Source: Sporosarcina luteola (lineage in GTDB: Bacteria > Bacillota > Bacilli > Bacillales_A > Planococcaceae). Taken from it: 64,000 nucleotides of DNA. The stretch lies in the NCBI RefSeq assembly GCF_023715245.1, contig NZ_JAMBNV010000001.1, positions 1,612,001-1,676,000 of the forward strand. The letters run 5' to 3'. Shown one piece after another: positions 21,338-29,881 of the stretch. The first letter of the stretch is position 1. The number at the start of each line of letters is the position of its first letter. Below the pieces are notes generated by a model, which worked only from the letters and a program-made list of their open reading frames with translations, was not told where the DNA came from and did not search any database. Made by a program: the position numbers and the translations under genes.

Positions 21338-21748
21338 CTATGTTTTTGACACGATGACTGGCAATGGACGGTCGACAAGTTCGTGGGGAAGCGGGGTAAT
21401 TGCTGAGAAGATGCAAAGTTTTACGATGATGCAATGGGATGTCTTTATCAACGTATAAAGGTCCTGGTGTGTTATTGCCGGCAGACCTTTTAAATCTACC
21501 GGTTGAAGCAAAGATAACTTCGCAATGCAGCTGTACTCATTGATTCTCTCCACTCTAAAATAAGGAGTGGCATTTCCATCTACTATTGCGGTGAAAGGGT
21601 CAGAATGGATTGTAGATTGCAGCATGAAGGGAATGGTGTCCTTAGTGTCTGGCAGATGAATGAAACGCATTCCCTTTCCAAACTCTGCGAGTAATTGCTG
21701 CTCCTTCCATAATTCCCTCATCTCTTCACATAGAATGCACTTCTTCAA
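21338..21748 (-). CDS. CotY/CotZ-family spore coat protein
   Basis: 136 residues, TTG start behind GGGAGGGG. The core matches the CotY/CotZ/ExsY pattern: KDTIPFMLQS, PYFRVERINEYSCIAKLSLL, then QPVDLKG and LPHELVDRPLP, in the same order and spacing as in Bacillus CotZ. These proteins form the outermost crust or exosporium basal layer of the spore. It keeps CILC near the N-terminus but has fewer cysteines than CotZ, so disulphide cross-linking may be weaker. Located between two ligase genes on the same strand (33 bases after the ATP-grasp gene, about 100 before the fusion). This is the strongest evidence that the ligase cluster acts on the spore surface. Confidence 0.78.
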   Translation of the reverse strand: MKKCILCEEMRELWKEQQLLAEFGKGMRFIHLPDTKDTIPFMLQSTIHSDPFTAIVDGNATPYFRVERINEYSCIAKLSLLQPVDLKGLPAITHQDLYTLIKTSHCIIVKLCIFSAITPLPHELVDRPLPVIVSKT

Positions 21749-21781
21749 CTCTTTCCCCTCCCTTTTTATATGTTCTTCAAT

Positions 21782-22978
21782 TTAAAACGGGTCGATGTAG
21801 AATTTTATCAATCTGGCAGCATTTTCTGCCCGTTCCTTAGCCACTTCCATTGCCTCACCGATCGCCATCACATATCCGTTCCGATGACCCATAGATAGTG
21901 GCGGCATGATCATTGCACCGATGGACGGCTTTACTTGTACGTCAACAACTCCTGTGCACAATACAGCCTGTTCAAGCCCGTCTATGTCCAGTAAATAACC
22001 GGGAATATTAATCGTTATATATGAGGTATGGACAGACTGCTGTCTTTTTCTGATCAAGTCAGGTTCTTCACCGAGGTAGAGCTTGATCGTCTCTTTAACA
22101 AGATTGATCCCGTACGCCTCTTCGATCATGCGGTTCATGGCTCCTCCGGAAATCCGAGGATTCAGCTCTATCAATTTCCACCCAGCAGAAGTGAGACGCA
22201 TTTCAAAATGGCAAGCACCGTGATGAAGTCCTATTTCGTTAACGATTGTAGTGACCGTCTTCCATAAACTTCTGTAATCTGCTTCGTCCATTTTCGTAAC
22301 TACACCGTATGCGGTAACAATGAAGGAGTAATCGAAAGTGATTTCCTGTTGGATGACTGCCACGATGATTGGGATTGTCTCTACGACAACAACTTCAATG
22401 ACATATTGGGGACCTTCTATGAATTCTTCTATGAGAACTTGCTTTCCGACCAACCGTTTTGCAAGCCGCTTTACAGCAATCTCGAATTGTTCTTCATCTT
22501 CAATGTAATAGACATCTTTAGACCCGTGGGAAACCGGGTTTTTCACCATAACAGGATAGTTACTAGTTGATTGTTTCGATTCCCCTAAAGGAATTATTTC
22601 AAAACCGCAAGACGCCTTATTGTTTTCTAATGCAAGACGGGTCGCCATTTTATCCTCCATCAATCGCAAAGCTTCAGAGGAAATGGCGGATCCACAAAAT
22701 TCATTGGATAGATTTGCAGCCATCGAGACATATGGATCGACAAAACTGATGATTGCTGTAATATGTTGACCTGATTGGAGTAGTTGAACAAGTTGCTTCC
22801 GTATAATTCCCTCTTCCATTGCCTTCAACAAAACGAGTTGAACATCTACAAGCTTCCTTCGCAGAAATGCTTTTCGATCCGTCAGCAAAATGGCAGTGTA
22901 GCCTAACCGGCCAGCAGCCGCCAATGCGTCCATGCTTGATCCAGACATTGATGAGCCGATAAACACAATTGCCCCCAT
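21782..22978 (-). CDS. ATP-grasp protein, L-amino-acid-ligase-like (second paralogue)
   Basis: 398 residues from ATG 22978. A TTG at 23002 is in frame, but alignment with the paralogue at 17812 starts at MGAIVFIGSSMSGSSMDALA, and the predicted promoter leaves a short leader. Core motifs: YPVMVKNPVSHGSKDV, VLIEEFIEGPQYVIEV, LIELNPRISGGAMN, and the C-terminal MIMPPLSMGHRNGYV. All catalytic positions of the family seem intact. First gene of the minus-strand unit ligase / CotY-Z-like / ATP-grasp-Mur fusion. Inferred to form a peptide or amide bond between small substrates. The substrates are unknown. Confidence 0.8.
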   Translation of the reverse strand: MGAIVFIGSSMSGSSMDALAAAGRLGYTAILLTDRKAFLRRKLVDVQLVLLKAMEEGIIRKQLVQLLQSGQHITAIISFVDPYVSMAANLSNEFCGSAISSEALRLMEDKMATRLALENNKASCGFEIIPLGESKQSTSNYPVMVKNPVSHGSKDVYYIEDEEQFEIAVKRLAKRLVGKQVLIEEFIEGPQYVIEVVVVETIPIIVAVIQQEITFDYSFIVTAYGVVTKMDEADYRSLWKTVTTIVNEIGLHHGACHFEMRLTSAGWKLIELNPRISGGAMNRMIEEAYGINLVKETIKLYLGEEPDLIRKRQQSVHTSYITINIPGYLLDIDGLEQAVLCTGVVDVQVKPSIGAMIMPPLSMGHRNGYVMAIGEAMEVAKERAENAARLIKFYIDPF

Positions 22979-23015
22979 TTCTCCATCCTTCCACGAAGAC
23001 AATCCTCTTCTTTCA

Positions 23016-23023
23016 ATTGTATG
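23016..23023 (-). promoter_or_regulatory. Candidate sigma-E -10 box
   Basis: Minus strand CATACAAT, an exact match to the sigma-E -10 consensus, about 38 bases upstream of the ATG at 22978. The -35 region is not convincing. Confidence 0.4.
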
Positions 23024-23068
23024 CCAATGAATATTGCTGCCTTAGGCAATTTAAATAAGCATGAAGGA

Positions 23069-23386
23069 CTATCCCTCATGCTTACTTAGTAAGTTAAATC
23101 GATTTACTTGTTCCACTAGTCCGGCGTCCAGCAATGCTCGCAACTCTGTTTTACCGAACAGGTCGAAATGCGGATAATCTTCATGGTGGTCGACCCATTC
23201 AGGTTTCAACCCGTATCTTTTTCCCCATCCGATTAATTTATCAAGATCTGCACAGCCCGCCTTCGTTACCGTTTTACAGCCTGGGAAACGATCATCGAGC
23301 CAGTAATGGGTGAGAAATGCAATTTCCCCGGCACGGACTGCTTCTTTCCACGCTTTTAATTCTGCCCGATTAATACCGAACGCCAT
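23069..23386 (-). CDS. yneQ: YneQ-family protein
   Basis: 105 residues from ATG 23386, whose A is shared with the stop codon of the upstream thioesterase. Contains AFLTHYWLDDRFPGCKTVTKAGC and YPHFDLFG, highly conserved in B. subtilis YneQ. The conserved His, Asp, Arg and Cys residues could form a metal or catalytic site, but no function is established. Same position as in B. subtilis (yneP-yneQ), so it marks the right edge of the accessory cluster that separates it from yneR and plsY. Confidence 0.85.
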   Translation of the reverse strand: MAFGINRAELKAWKEAVRAGEIAFLTHYWLDDRFPGCKTVTKAGCADLDKLIGWGKRYGLKPEWVDHHEDYPHFDLFGKTELRALLDAGLVEQVNRFNLLSKHEG

Positions 23387-23811
23387 CAGTCGGCCACCCT
23401 GCAGATTTCGGTATACTTGGCGTCCCAATCCGGATCAATTTTCCGTAACGAAACTGGACGAAAATTTTCACTTTTGACTAAGATATGTTCAGAAGTGGCG
23501 GTTGCTGCGACCGTTCCATCTTCATGTAGAATTTCGTAGCCGTACACTGTGCGAAGTTTCCCATGGGACTCGACCCAAGTCCGGACGGTTGCGGTCTGTC
23601 CGTATCTCATGGCTGCCTTGTATTGAATTGATAAGTCGATAACAGGGGACAGATAGCCTTCCGCCTCGAGACCCGCGTATGTAAAGCCTAAGTCTTGAAT
23701 AAGGCTCGTTCGGCCAATTTCCATCCAGACTAAGTAATTGGCATGATAGACTACTCCCATCTGGTCCGTCTCCGCATACCTAATTTCCACTTCTTTTTCA
23801 CTGACAAACAC
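23386..23811 (-). CDS. yneP: Acyl-CoA thioesterase, 4-hydroxybenzoyl-CoA thioesterase fold
   Basis: 141 residues from GTG 23811, 8 bases after GAGG; the ATG at 23817 lies too close to that site. RYAETDQMGVVYHANYLVWMEIGRT carries the catalytic Asp and HAN-x-L motif of the YbgC/4HBT hot-dog thioesterases, which hydrolyse acyl-CoA thioesters in the cytoplasm. Translationally coupled to yneQ by a one-base overlap. Acyl specificity cannot be predicted. Confidence 0.85.
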   Translation of the reverse strand: MFVSEKEVEIRYAETDQMGVVYHANYLVWMEIGRTSLIQDLGFTYAGLEAEGYLSPVIDLSIQYKAAMRYGQTATVRTWVESHGKLRTVYGYEILHEDGTVAATATSEHILVKSENFRPVSLRKIDPDWDAKYTEICRVAD

Positions 23812-23892
23812 TATCATCACCTCTGTTGTCCATTATACAAAAGAGATGAAGATATTGCTGTTTGTGTAACTTGTAATGAATAGGTATAATAT

Positions 23893-23926
23893 TGATTTCC
23901 GCTTCAGGCGGACGCTTTCCGCGGGC
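23893..23926 (-). repeat. Dispersed repeat, truncated copy
   Basis: Shares GATTTCCGCTTCAGGCGGAC and GCTTTCCGCGGGC with 44188-44244, and the reverse complement with 53304-53332. Only one end of the element is present. Confidence 0.7.
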
Positions 23927-23974
23927 ATGTCTTCAATCAACGGAGCTTACAAACTACTATTAATCTTCTTAGTC

Positions 23975-25114
23975 TTAGTTCAATAAATACAGTTTCTTTA
24001 TATCCTTCACTTGGGCTCTTTTAGGGTTTGAACCTGTTATGCTTCCTTTAATAACCGCTTCAATCTTATCGCCAATCTTGAACTCCTCGGTGTTAACACC
24101 TTCCAAGCTGATAAAGTCAAATACGTATGCGTCAAGTCCAGTATTTTGTATTTCATCTTTGAGCAATTCATAATCAAAGATGTTTAAATCTACTCCGACT
24201 AACAGAGTGTCATCTTTCACTTGAAGTATATACCCTTGAATTACGGTTTCGGGATTTTCAGTTTGCTCCATTTCAGATTGCATAATAATATATTCAGCGA
24301 TCTCGGTAAATTTTACACCGTCCGAACCTTGATCGCAGCTAGACCAATGATATTCACGATCCCCGCCGTTAATATATACTTTTAAATAATAGTCTCTGGA
24401 CTCTTCTGACTGACATGTAGTCTTTAAATCGAGGTCTCCTAAATAATTTGCCATTACTAGCCTTTTAAAGACCTCTTGTTTCACTTGCGTAGATAGTTGA
24501 AAATCACTAGTTGTTCTTGTTTCTTTTGAGTTAATAACTTTTGTAACTTCTTCTGTTTTCGTATTCACTTCATTTTCCAGCTTTTCTCCGTATTTCAATT
24601 CCAACTCGAATAGATCTTGTCGTGCCAAATTGTATTCTATTTCCAAAATCTCATCCATTCCGAAAAATCCATCTGAGCATCCTGTGGCGATATAGGAAGT
24701 ATTCGTGGGATTGACTTCCTCCAACAAATTGTTGCATATAACGGTCGTTATTTTACCACTTCCAAATTTGTCACGCGTTGAATCATAGGTCACTTTTATA
24801 GTATCTTCTTTGTAATTCAGGTCTGTAACGATAGGATCCCCTTCAATTGTGTAATGGACAATTCGTAAATCAGATGAAATACCATTTTGCAAATTATCGT
24901 AGAAGTTCTTCATTCTTTCCACCCCTTCAATGCTTCCGTGGGTATTGAGAACATCTACATTTTTTACACCTTTCACAGACGGTTTTACGTTATCATTACT
25001 TGTTGCGTGGGACCCTTCCTTATCAATTGGATTTTTTCCTTCATCACTTGCATTGCAGGCGGTTAAGATGAAAAGAAATGTTAATAACAAAAATGAGCAG
25101 TACAATTTCTTCAT
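23975..25114 (-). CDS. Lipoprotein with DUF4362-like and DUF3221-like regions
   Basis: 379 residues. Signal peptide with lipobox FILTACNA, so the mature protein is anchored by Cys to the outer membrane face. Residues about 50-150 (NTHGSIEGVERMKNFYDNLQ, then LRIVHYTIEGDPIVTDLNY, DSTRDKFGSGKI) fit the DUF4362 pattern. The C-terminus (VIQGYILQVKDDTLLVGVDL) resembles DUF3221. No enzymatic motif. ATG 25114 chosen over the TTG one codon before; the ribosome site is weak. First gene of the accessory segment between yneP and citB. Function unknown. Confidence 0.65.
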   Translation of the reverse strand: MKKLYCSFLLLTFLFILTACNASDEGKNPIDKEGSHATSNDNVKPSVKGVKNVDVLNTHGSIEGVERMKNFYDNLQNGISSDLRIVHYTIEGDPIVTDLNYKEDTIKVTYDSTRDKFGSGKITTVICNNLLEEVNPTNTSYIATGCSDGFFGMDEILEIEYNLARQDLFELELKYGEKLENEVNTKTEEVTKVINSKETRTTSDFQLSTQVKQEVFKRLVMANYLGDLDLKTTCQSEESRDYYLKVYINGGDREYHWSSCDQGSDGVKFTEIAEYIIMQSEMEQTENPETVIQGYILQVKDDTLLVGVDLNIFDYELLKDEIQNTGLDAYVFDFISLEGVNTEEFKIGDKIEAVIKGSITGSNPKRAQVKDIKKLYLLN

Positions 25115-25160
25115 CAACTTTTCACGTCCAATCTAATCATTTCTAGATCCCAAGTTTAAC

Positions 25161-25703
25161 TTATGAAAAATCGTCAATGATTTCTACTATCTCAATTTCC
25201 CCATTAATCAATAGCTCAGTCAGCTCGCTTTTCGAGTTGCCCTTCCAGTACTCTTTTGCTTGTTCAATTTTTGTCGCGAAAGTTACGCCATCTTCTTTTG
25301 GGAGTAGTGCAGCATCTCCTTCGAAATGACTTCCTTTCACTCGTAATTTCACAATCTGTAATACCTTTCGATTATAGGAGTCAAACAATTCCTTCCATTT
25401 CAATGCGTCTTCATATGTCTTTGCCGCATATAAGCAAGATAACCTAGAAGGATAATTAGGGTACTCTTTTACTCTCACCATTTCTGTTATGACTTCTCTT
25501 ATAGCCCTGATGGTTTGGTCCATATACCTGCTAACCACTTCAGCATCTTCCTTATTCAAATGTAAGCCATCGCTCGTATGATGATCTTGTAAAATACGTA
25601 AAGAGTCCTCTCCCTTAGAATTCAATTGTTCTTTCTCTAAAAAGAAGCGATATAATGTGTTCTGTTGATTGTCGCCAAAGTTGATAATCTGTCCGAGTTC
25701 CAT
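25161..25703 (-). CDS. DUF2441-like protein, probably 5'-truncated
   Basis: 180 residues from ATG 25703, with no good ribosome site. The pattern [24 protein letters not shown] followed by [11 protein letters not shown] is typical of the DUF2441 family (ADP-ribosyltransferase-like fold suspected). Upstream the frame stays open and reads [18 protein letters not shown], which looks like the true family N-terminus. It has no ATG, GTG or TTG before the TAG at 25746-25748. A GGGAGG sits near 25760. Either the start codon was lost, or a rare start (ATA/ATT near 25740-25745) is used. Function unknown. Confidence 0.55.
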   Translation of the reverse strand: MELGQIINFGDNQQNTLYRFFLEKEQLNSKGEDSLRILQDHHTSDGLHLNKEDAEVVSRYMDQTIRAIREVITEMVRVKEYPNYPSRLSCLYAAKTYEDALKWKELFDSYNRKVLQIVKLRVKGSHFEGDAALLPKEDGVTFATKIEQAKEYWKGNSKSELTELLINGEIEIVEIIDDFS

Positions 25704-25798
25704 TTTCTTATTCGTGACGATATGGTATGCAAACAGCTGATTATCTATAATTATTCGCCTCCCATTTCACTACAGTTGCAATTAAGCCATATAAAAGT

Positions 25799-26224
25799 TC
25801 AATCGTAAAATTCCATATGTGGTTTATCTTTTTTATAATAGTTTAATCTGTCTTGTAAAGTACCAGTATAAAATTCAAACTTATGTCCATCTGGATCAGT
25901 AAAATAAATCGACTTCATATCCCTTTTATCTCTTAGACGACCGCTTAAAATATTTACGCCTAATCTTTCTAACTGGTTATATATATTTTCAAAGTCTGCC
26001 TCTTCTACTGAAAAAGCAACGTGAGTGTATGATTGGCTAATTTCCTTACGGGGAATATCTTTTTCCAAATTAAGAGCTAACCAAATACCGTTCAAATCAA
26101 AATAAGCAGCGCTCCTCCCTTTAACCAACAAATCAGCCCCAAAAACATCTTGGTAGAATTTTATCGACTCTTCCAAATCGGAAACTGAAAATAATAAATG
26201 ATTTAATCCTTCTATAAACATCAT
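25799..26224 (-). CDS. fosB: FosB metallothiol transferase (fosfomycin resistance)
   Basis: 141 residues, vicinal-oxygen-chelate fold. [43 protein letters not shown] and [21 protein letters not shown] follow FosB closely, including the two metal-binding histidines and the glutamate. FosB opens the epoxide of fosfomycin with bacillithiol in the cytoplasm, with Mg or Mn. ATG 26224 chosen (GGGGTG upstream); the next ATG is equally possible. Neighbours are unrelated accessory genes. Chromosomal fosB is common in Bacillales, so acquired resistance is not implied. Confidence 0.88.
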   Translation of the reverse strand: MMFIEGLNHLLFSVSDLEESIKFYQDVFGADLLVKGRSAAYFDLNGIWLALNLEKDIPRKEISQSYTHVAFSVEEADFENIYNQLERLGVNILSGRLRDKRDMKSIYFTDPDGHKFEFYTGTLQDRLNYYKKDKPHMEFYD

Positions 26225-26303
26225 TTTCACCCCGGAATAATTGTTTCTACAACGCTCGTTTGCTTAATTAAATATAACCACATATTATGCATGACACTTT
26301 TCA

Positions 26304-27174
26304 TTATGGCTGGCCGGGTGATATAACTTCTCCAATTGTGTTCAAAGTACTTCTAACGAACTCAGCAAATTCCGCCTCTTCTTCAAAAAACGGATAATGG
26401 TTGCTATATAGAAAGAAAGTGAATCTGGCGTTCGGAAGGTATTCCGCAATTTGAACACCGAATTTATGCGGACATTGTGCATCATGTTTACCTGCATATA
26501 TATAAGACGGCAAGTCAATTTTCTTCAAATTATCTCTGACGTCATATGTCTTGCAGTCCACTTTTCTGAAATACGTCAATCGATCCCCGACCGTCTTGCC
26601 GCTATTCGGTTTCTGAAGAGCCAACTCCATTTTCTTCTCAGAATGAAAAGACATCAAATTCCATTCACGGCCTAGAGCCCGTCTTTCCTCCAAAGACACA
26701 TCCGGAGTATCAATTCAATTCATTATTTCCACAATCCGTTCAAAGTTCGGGTTTTCTTGACAATACATACTTCCTGGATCAGCACTGTACTCAATGCTTG
26801 CAGCAGCGCCCCTAGCGACAATCTTCGTTAAAGATTCTTCCCTCATTACAGCATACACAAGAGCTAACATGCCTCCTGTCGAATGTCCTGCAAATCCTCA
26901 TTTCGTTAGTTGAATTGCTTCCCGGACTGCTTCTAAATCCAAAACGGATTCTTTCATGCTATATTGCTCTTCTGATTGCGCGCCTTCCGATTTCCCTGCT
27001 CCGCGTAAATTGATGAGGTAGACATGATAATGCTCCGTAAACGGATTTGCGAACGCATTTCCTCTTTCAGTGTATTCACTGTATAGATGAGTAACGGCTA
27101 TCGGCTCTCCTTCTCCTTTTTCAAAAAACCTCGAAAGTCCCTCTCTCAGTATCAACAAAACGTTGTACCCACAT
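26304..27174 (-). pseudogene. Alpha/beta hydrolase, broken by a frameshift and two TGA codons
   Basis: The natural start is ATG 27174 (AGGGGCG upstream), reading MWVQRFVDTERGTFEVF. A six-T run near 27117-27122 then shifts the frame, because one T fewer would give GTT TTT GAA AAA GGA. In the next frame EKGEGEPIAVTHLYSEYTER and INLRGAGKSEG lead to TGA at 26898-26900, where TKWGFAGHSTGG would be expected (nucleophile elbow GHSTGG). A second TGA lies at 26715-26717. After that the frame is open to 26304 and carries the acid and base regions (YAGKHDAQCPH, FLYSNHYPF). All catalytic parts remain, so decay is recent. Such enzymes are proline-iminopeptidase-like hydrolases. Confidence 0.8.
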
Positions 27175-27381
27175 ATCAACGCCCCTATATTTCTATATTT
27201 TCTAACTATAGTTAATTATATCTCTATTATTATTGAAATGAAATAAAGAATAGACTAAGCGGTTTGCTTAGCCCTTCTTTAGTAAAGACGAGATTATTAA
27301 AGAAACTTAACGTTGAAGCAATATAAGATGACATACTGCACATACTTTATTTCAAATTGTTTTAGGAGGCTATTGTCAATA

Positions 27382-28110
27382 ATGCGAAGGATCTCGATAT
27401 TATGTCTACTTATATTAATTACATTTCCATATGGAACGGATGCTCACAAAAGTGAATTGGCTAATGAAATCTCTAGGCAAAATCAATCTAATGAAAAAGT
27501 TGTTGGGAAATTACCAGAAGCGAAGATCGCTTTATTTGCAAATGAAAGTGAAGGATATCTACAGAAATTTCGATTGGAAGTAAACGGAGTTACTCAACAT
27601 TTCCCATTTTGGATTAATGTTTCTAATGAAGCATATTGGCCCCAACTTATTTATAAAGACATTAATCAAGACGGTGAAAATGAACTAATTGTCATTCTGA
27701 CAAGGGGATATGGGACTGGGGTTGTCAATCAAGAAGTCCATGTTCTCCATAAAACTGAAACTAATTTCGGCAATGTTTACCGAGAAATCCTCGTTGATAA
27801 CCCCATGGCCATCCTTTTAAAAAACGTAAAGACAGAATTAACTAAGTCGCACGCTCTGATTACGATTGGGCATCATAAGACAGAAATTGAAATTGACAAG
27901 TTAGGTATTGAACCAAGAAAATTTTTTTCTGACATCACTACAGCTAATTTATTGCGCTTTGAAGTCATTGAGAATAAATTAATGGCTATTATCGGTGCCC
28001 AGGTCTCCCCAGTGGGCGGATATATAGGAAGCTTCCATATTACGTATGAATATAAAAATGATCTGTATGAAGCAAAGAAAATTGAATTCATTCAGGATTC
28101 AAATGTATAG
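27382..28110 (+). CDS. Secreted protein with FG-GAP-like acidic loop
   Basis: 242 residues from ATG 27382 behind AGGAGG. Signal peptide MRRISILCLLILITFPYGTDA. The mature part contains KDINQDGENELIVILTRGYG, an Asp-rich calcium-binding-like loop seen in FG-GAP/VCBS-type repeats, and further strands (YGTGVVNQEVHVLHKT, IGSFHITYEYKN). No catalytic motif. Similar secreted Bacillus proteins are annotated as hypothetical or spore-coat-like. The first ATG at 27313 is rejected because the signal peptide starts later. Single gene, convergent with the ThrRS paralogue. Confidence 0.6.
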   Translation: MRRISILCLLILITFPYGTDAHKSELANEISRQNQSNEKVVGKLPEAKIALFANESEGYLQKFRLEVNGVTQHFPFWINVSNEAYWPQLIYKDINQDGENELIVILTRGYGTGVVNQEVHVLHKTETNFGNVYREILVDNPMAILLKNVKTELTKSHALITIGHHKTEIEIDKLGIEPRKFFSDITTANLLRFEVIENKLMAIIGAQVSPVGGYIGSFHITYEYKNDLYEAKKIEFIQDSNV

Positions 28111-28138
28111 AGAAGGATGCCAGAAGGAGCACCCATTC

Positions 28139-29341
28139 TCACTGGCTATTATTTAAACAATCTGTTTGAAAATCCTCGATTTTCATTTGACCAAGGTCCC
28201 CTTCATTTCGCTTGCGAACGGATACCATTTGCTTTTCAACTTCCTGATCACCAACGATCATCATGTAGGGAATCTTCTGCTTCTCCGACTCCCTGATTTT
28301 CAATCCCATTTTTTCAGTGCGGCGATCCACTTTCACACGGCACCCTTTTGCAGCAAGCTGTATTTTAACTTCATTTGCATAGGAAACATGCTTATCGGCT
28401 ATCGGAATGATTCTCACTTGTTCCGGTGAAAGCCATAACGGAAATTCTCCAGCATAATGTTCAACGAGAATAGCTAGGAATCTCTCGACTGAACCGAAAA
28501 TCGCCCGATGGATTATAATCGGCAGTTCGAGTTCATTCTGCTCATTAATATACCGACAATTGAACTTCTCGGGCATTTGGAAATCCAATTGAACTGTGCC
28601 GCATTGCCAACTCCGTCCTAACGAGTCAAAAATGTGAAAATCAATTTTTGGTCCGTAGAACGCTCCATCCCCTTCGTTAATGCGATAGGCCATCCCCCGC
28701 TGTTTCAACACTTCTTCCAGCGATTGCTCCGCCTCGTTCCACAAGTCGACGGACCCCATATAATTCTCGGGCCTTGTCGATAATTCGACTTCATAACTGA
28801 AACCGAACTCCGAATAGATGTCGTCGATCAAATCCAATACACGATCGACTTCGTATTCAATTTGAGCATTACGAACGAATAGATGTGCATCGTCTTGTGT
28901 AAATGCACGGACGCGCAAAAGTCCATTCAATGATCCAGATAATTCATGACGATGTACCAAGCCTAATTCCGCATAACGGATCGGCAATTCCCGATAACTT
29001 CTTCGTTTATGATTAAAGATAAGCATCGCACCCGGACAATTCATCGGTTTCAACGCATAATGATGTTCATCCAGATCGGAAAAATACATATTTTCATGAT
29101 AGTGATCCCAATGACCGGATTGCTCCCAAAGTTCTTGCTTCATCATGATTGGAGTTTTGATCTCCTCATATCCCGCCTCCTGATGCTTCCGTTTCCAAAG
29201 TTGCTCCAACTCATTTCGTACAATCATCCCTTTCGGCAAATAAAACGGCATACCTGGGGCTTCATCTGACGACATGAACAATTCAAGCTCCTGGCCTAAT
29301 TTCCGATGATTCCTCTTTTCAATTTCCATTTGTACTGACAT
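28139..29341 (-). CDS. Threonyl-tRNA synthetase paralogue lacking TGS and editing domains
   Basis: 400 residues from ATG 29341, 6 bases after AGGAGG. Full ThrRS is about 640. This protein begins in the linker helix (RNHRKLGQELELF) and contains only the class II catalytic core: MNCPGA with the zinc cysteine, RHELSGSLNGLLRVRAFTQ (motif 2), and IIHRAIFGSVERF (motif 3). The anticodon-binding domain follows from about 305 (VRIIPIADKHVSYANEV). It lacks the TGS domain and the N2 domain that clears Ser-tRNA(Thr). Two tandem T-boxes precede it, so expression should rise on threonine starvation. Possible roles are a stress-induced ThrRS like B. subtilis ThrZ, or an inhibitor-resistant copy. Confidence 0.85.
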   Translation of the reverse strand: MSVQMEIEKRNHRKLGQELELFMSSDEAPGMPFYLPKGMIVRNELEQLWKRKHQEAGYEEIKTPIMMKQELWEQSGHWDHYHENMYFSDLDEHHYALKPMNCPGAMLIFNHKRRSYRELPIRYAELGLVHRHELSGSLNGLLRVRAFTQDDAHLFVRNAQIEYEVDRVLDLIDDIYSEFGFSYEVELSTRPENYMGSVDLWNEAEQSLEEVLKQRGMAYRINEGDGAFYGPKIDFHIFDSLGRSWQCGTVQLDFQMPEKFNCRYINEQNELELPIIIHRAIFGSVERFLAILVEHYAGEFPLWLSPEQVRIIPIADKHVSYANEVKIQLAAKGCRVKVDRRTEKMGLKIRESEKQKIPYMMIVGDQEVEKQMVSVRKRNEGDLGQMKIEDFQTDCLNNSQ

Positions 29342-29364
29342 TGTAATTCCTCCTATTTTATATA

Positions 29365-29612
29365 TAAAATGACCGCATTCCTCCCTAGTAAAGGGACGAA
29401 TGCGGTCGTGGTACCACCCTGATTCCGACATGTTTAAAAAACACGGCGCTCAATTGATAACGGTCTCCCGATCATAGATTTCTGCAAAACGCAGTCCCCT
29501 ACGATAGCTTAAAGGTGGTAAATCATCTATTCGCTACAGGACTTCCAGCCATGGTCCTGTTCTCTGGTAAAGCTTCCTAAATGATTCATGTCCTTCTCAA
29601 CGCTTAGTATGA
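29365..29612 (-). ncRNA. T-box leader 2 (gene-proximal)
   Basis: Minus strand: GTTGAGAAGGACATGAAT, stem I with CCATGGCTGGAAGTCCTG, candidate Thr specifier ACC in TTTACCACC (29513-29523), the T-box core AGGGTGGTACCACG, then terminator arms GACCGCATTCGTCCC / GGGAGGAATGCGGTC with a T-rich end. About 25 bases separate the terminator from the RBS. Binds uncharged tRNA(Thr) to prevent termination. Confidence 0.93.
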
Positions 29613-29860
29613 AAATAAAACGACCGCATTCATCCCCAGTAAAGGGACGAATGCGGTCGTGGTGCCACCCTGATTTCGCCATATTTAAAACATGTGCGCT
29701 TAATCGATAACGGTTTCCCGATCATAGTTTTCCGCTTGGCGCAGTCCTCTATGATAGCTCGAAGGTGGTAAATCATCTTATCCGCTACAGGACTTCCAGC
29801 CATGGTCCTGTTCTCTGGAAATGCTTCCGAAATGATTCATGTCCTTCTCAACGCTTGTTT
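29613..29860 (-). ncRNA. T-box leader 1 (promoter-proximal)
   Basis: Near-duplicate of leader 2, with the same opening GTTGAGAAGGACATGAAT, TTTACCACC specifier region (29763-29775), AGGGTGGCACCACG core, and terminator arms CGACCGCATTCGTCCC / GGGGATGAATGCGGTCG followed by TTTTATTTT. The core has C where leader 2 has T. Confidence 0.93.
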
Positions 29861-29881
29861 ATTGATAATTAATTTTATTGT

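Noticed and set aside
26304..26900. UGA read as Trp (recoding) in the hydrolase
   Set aside because: Dozens of genes here end with TGA as a true stop (parE, dynA, the 2173 gene), and a frameshift is present as well, so pseudogene is simpler.
27255..27275. Hairpin CTAAGC-GGTTT-GCTTAG as a terminator
   Set aside because: Short stem, weak T tract and no plus-strand gene upstream; chance is likely.
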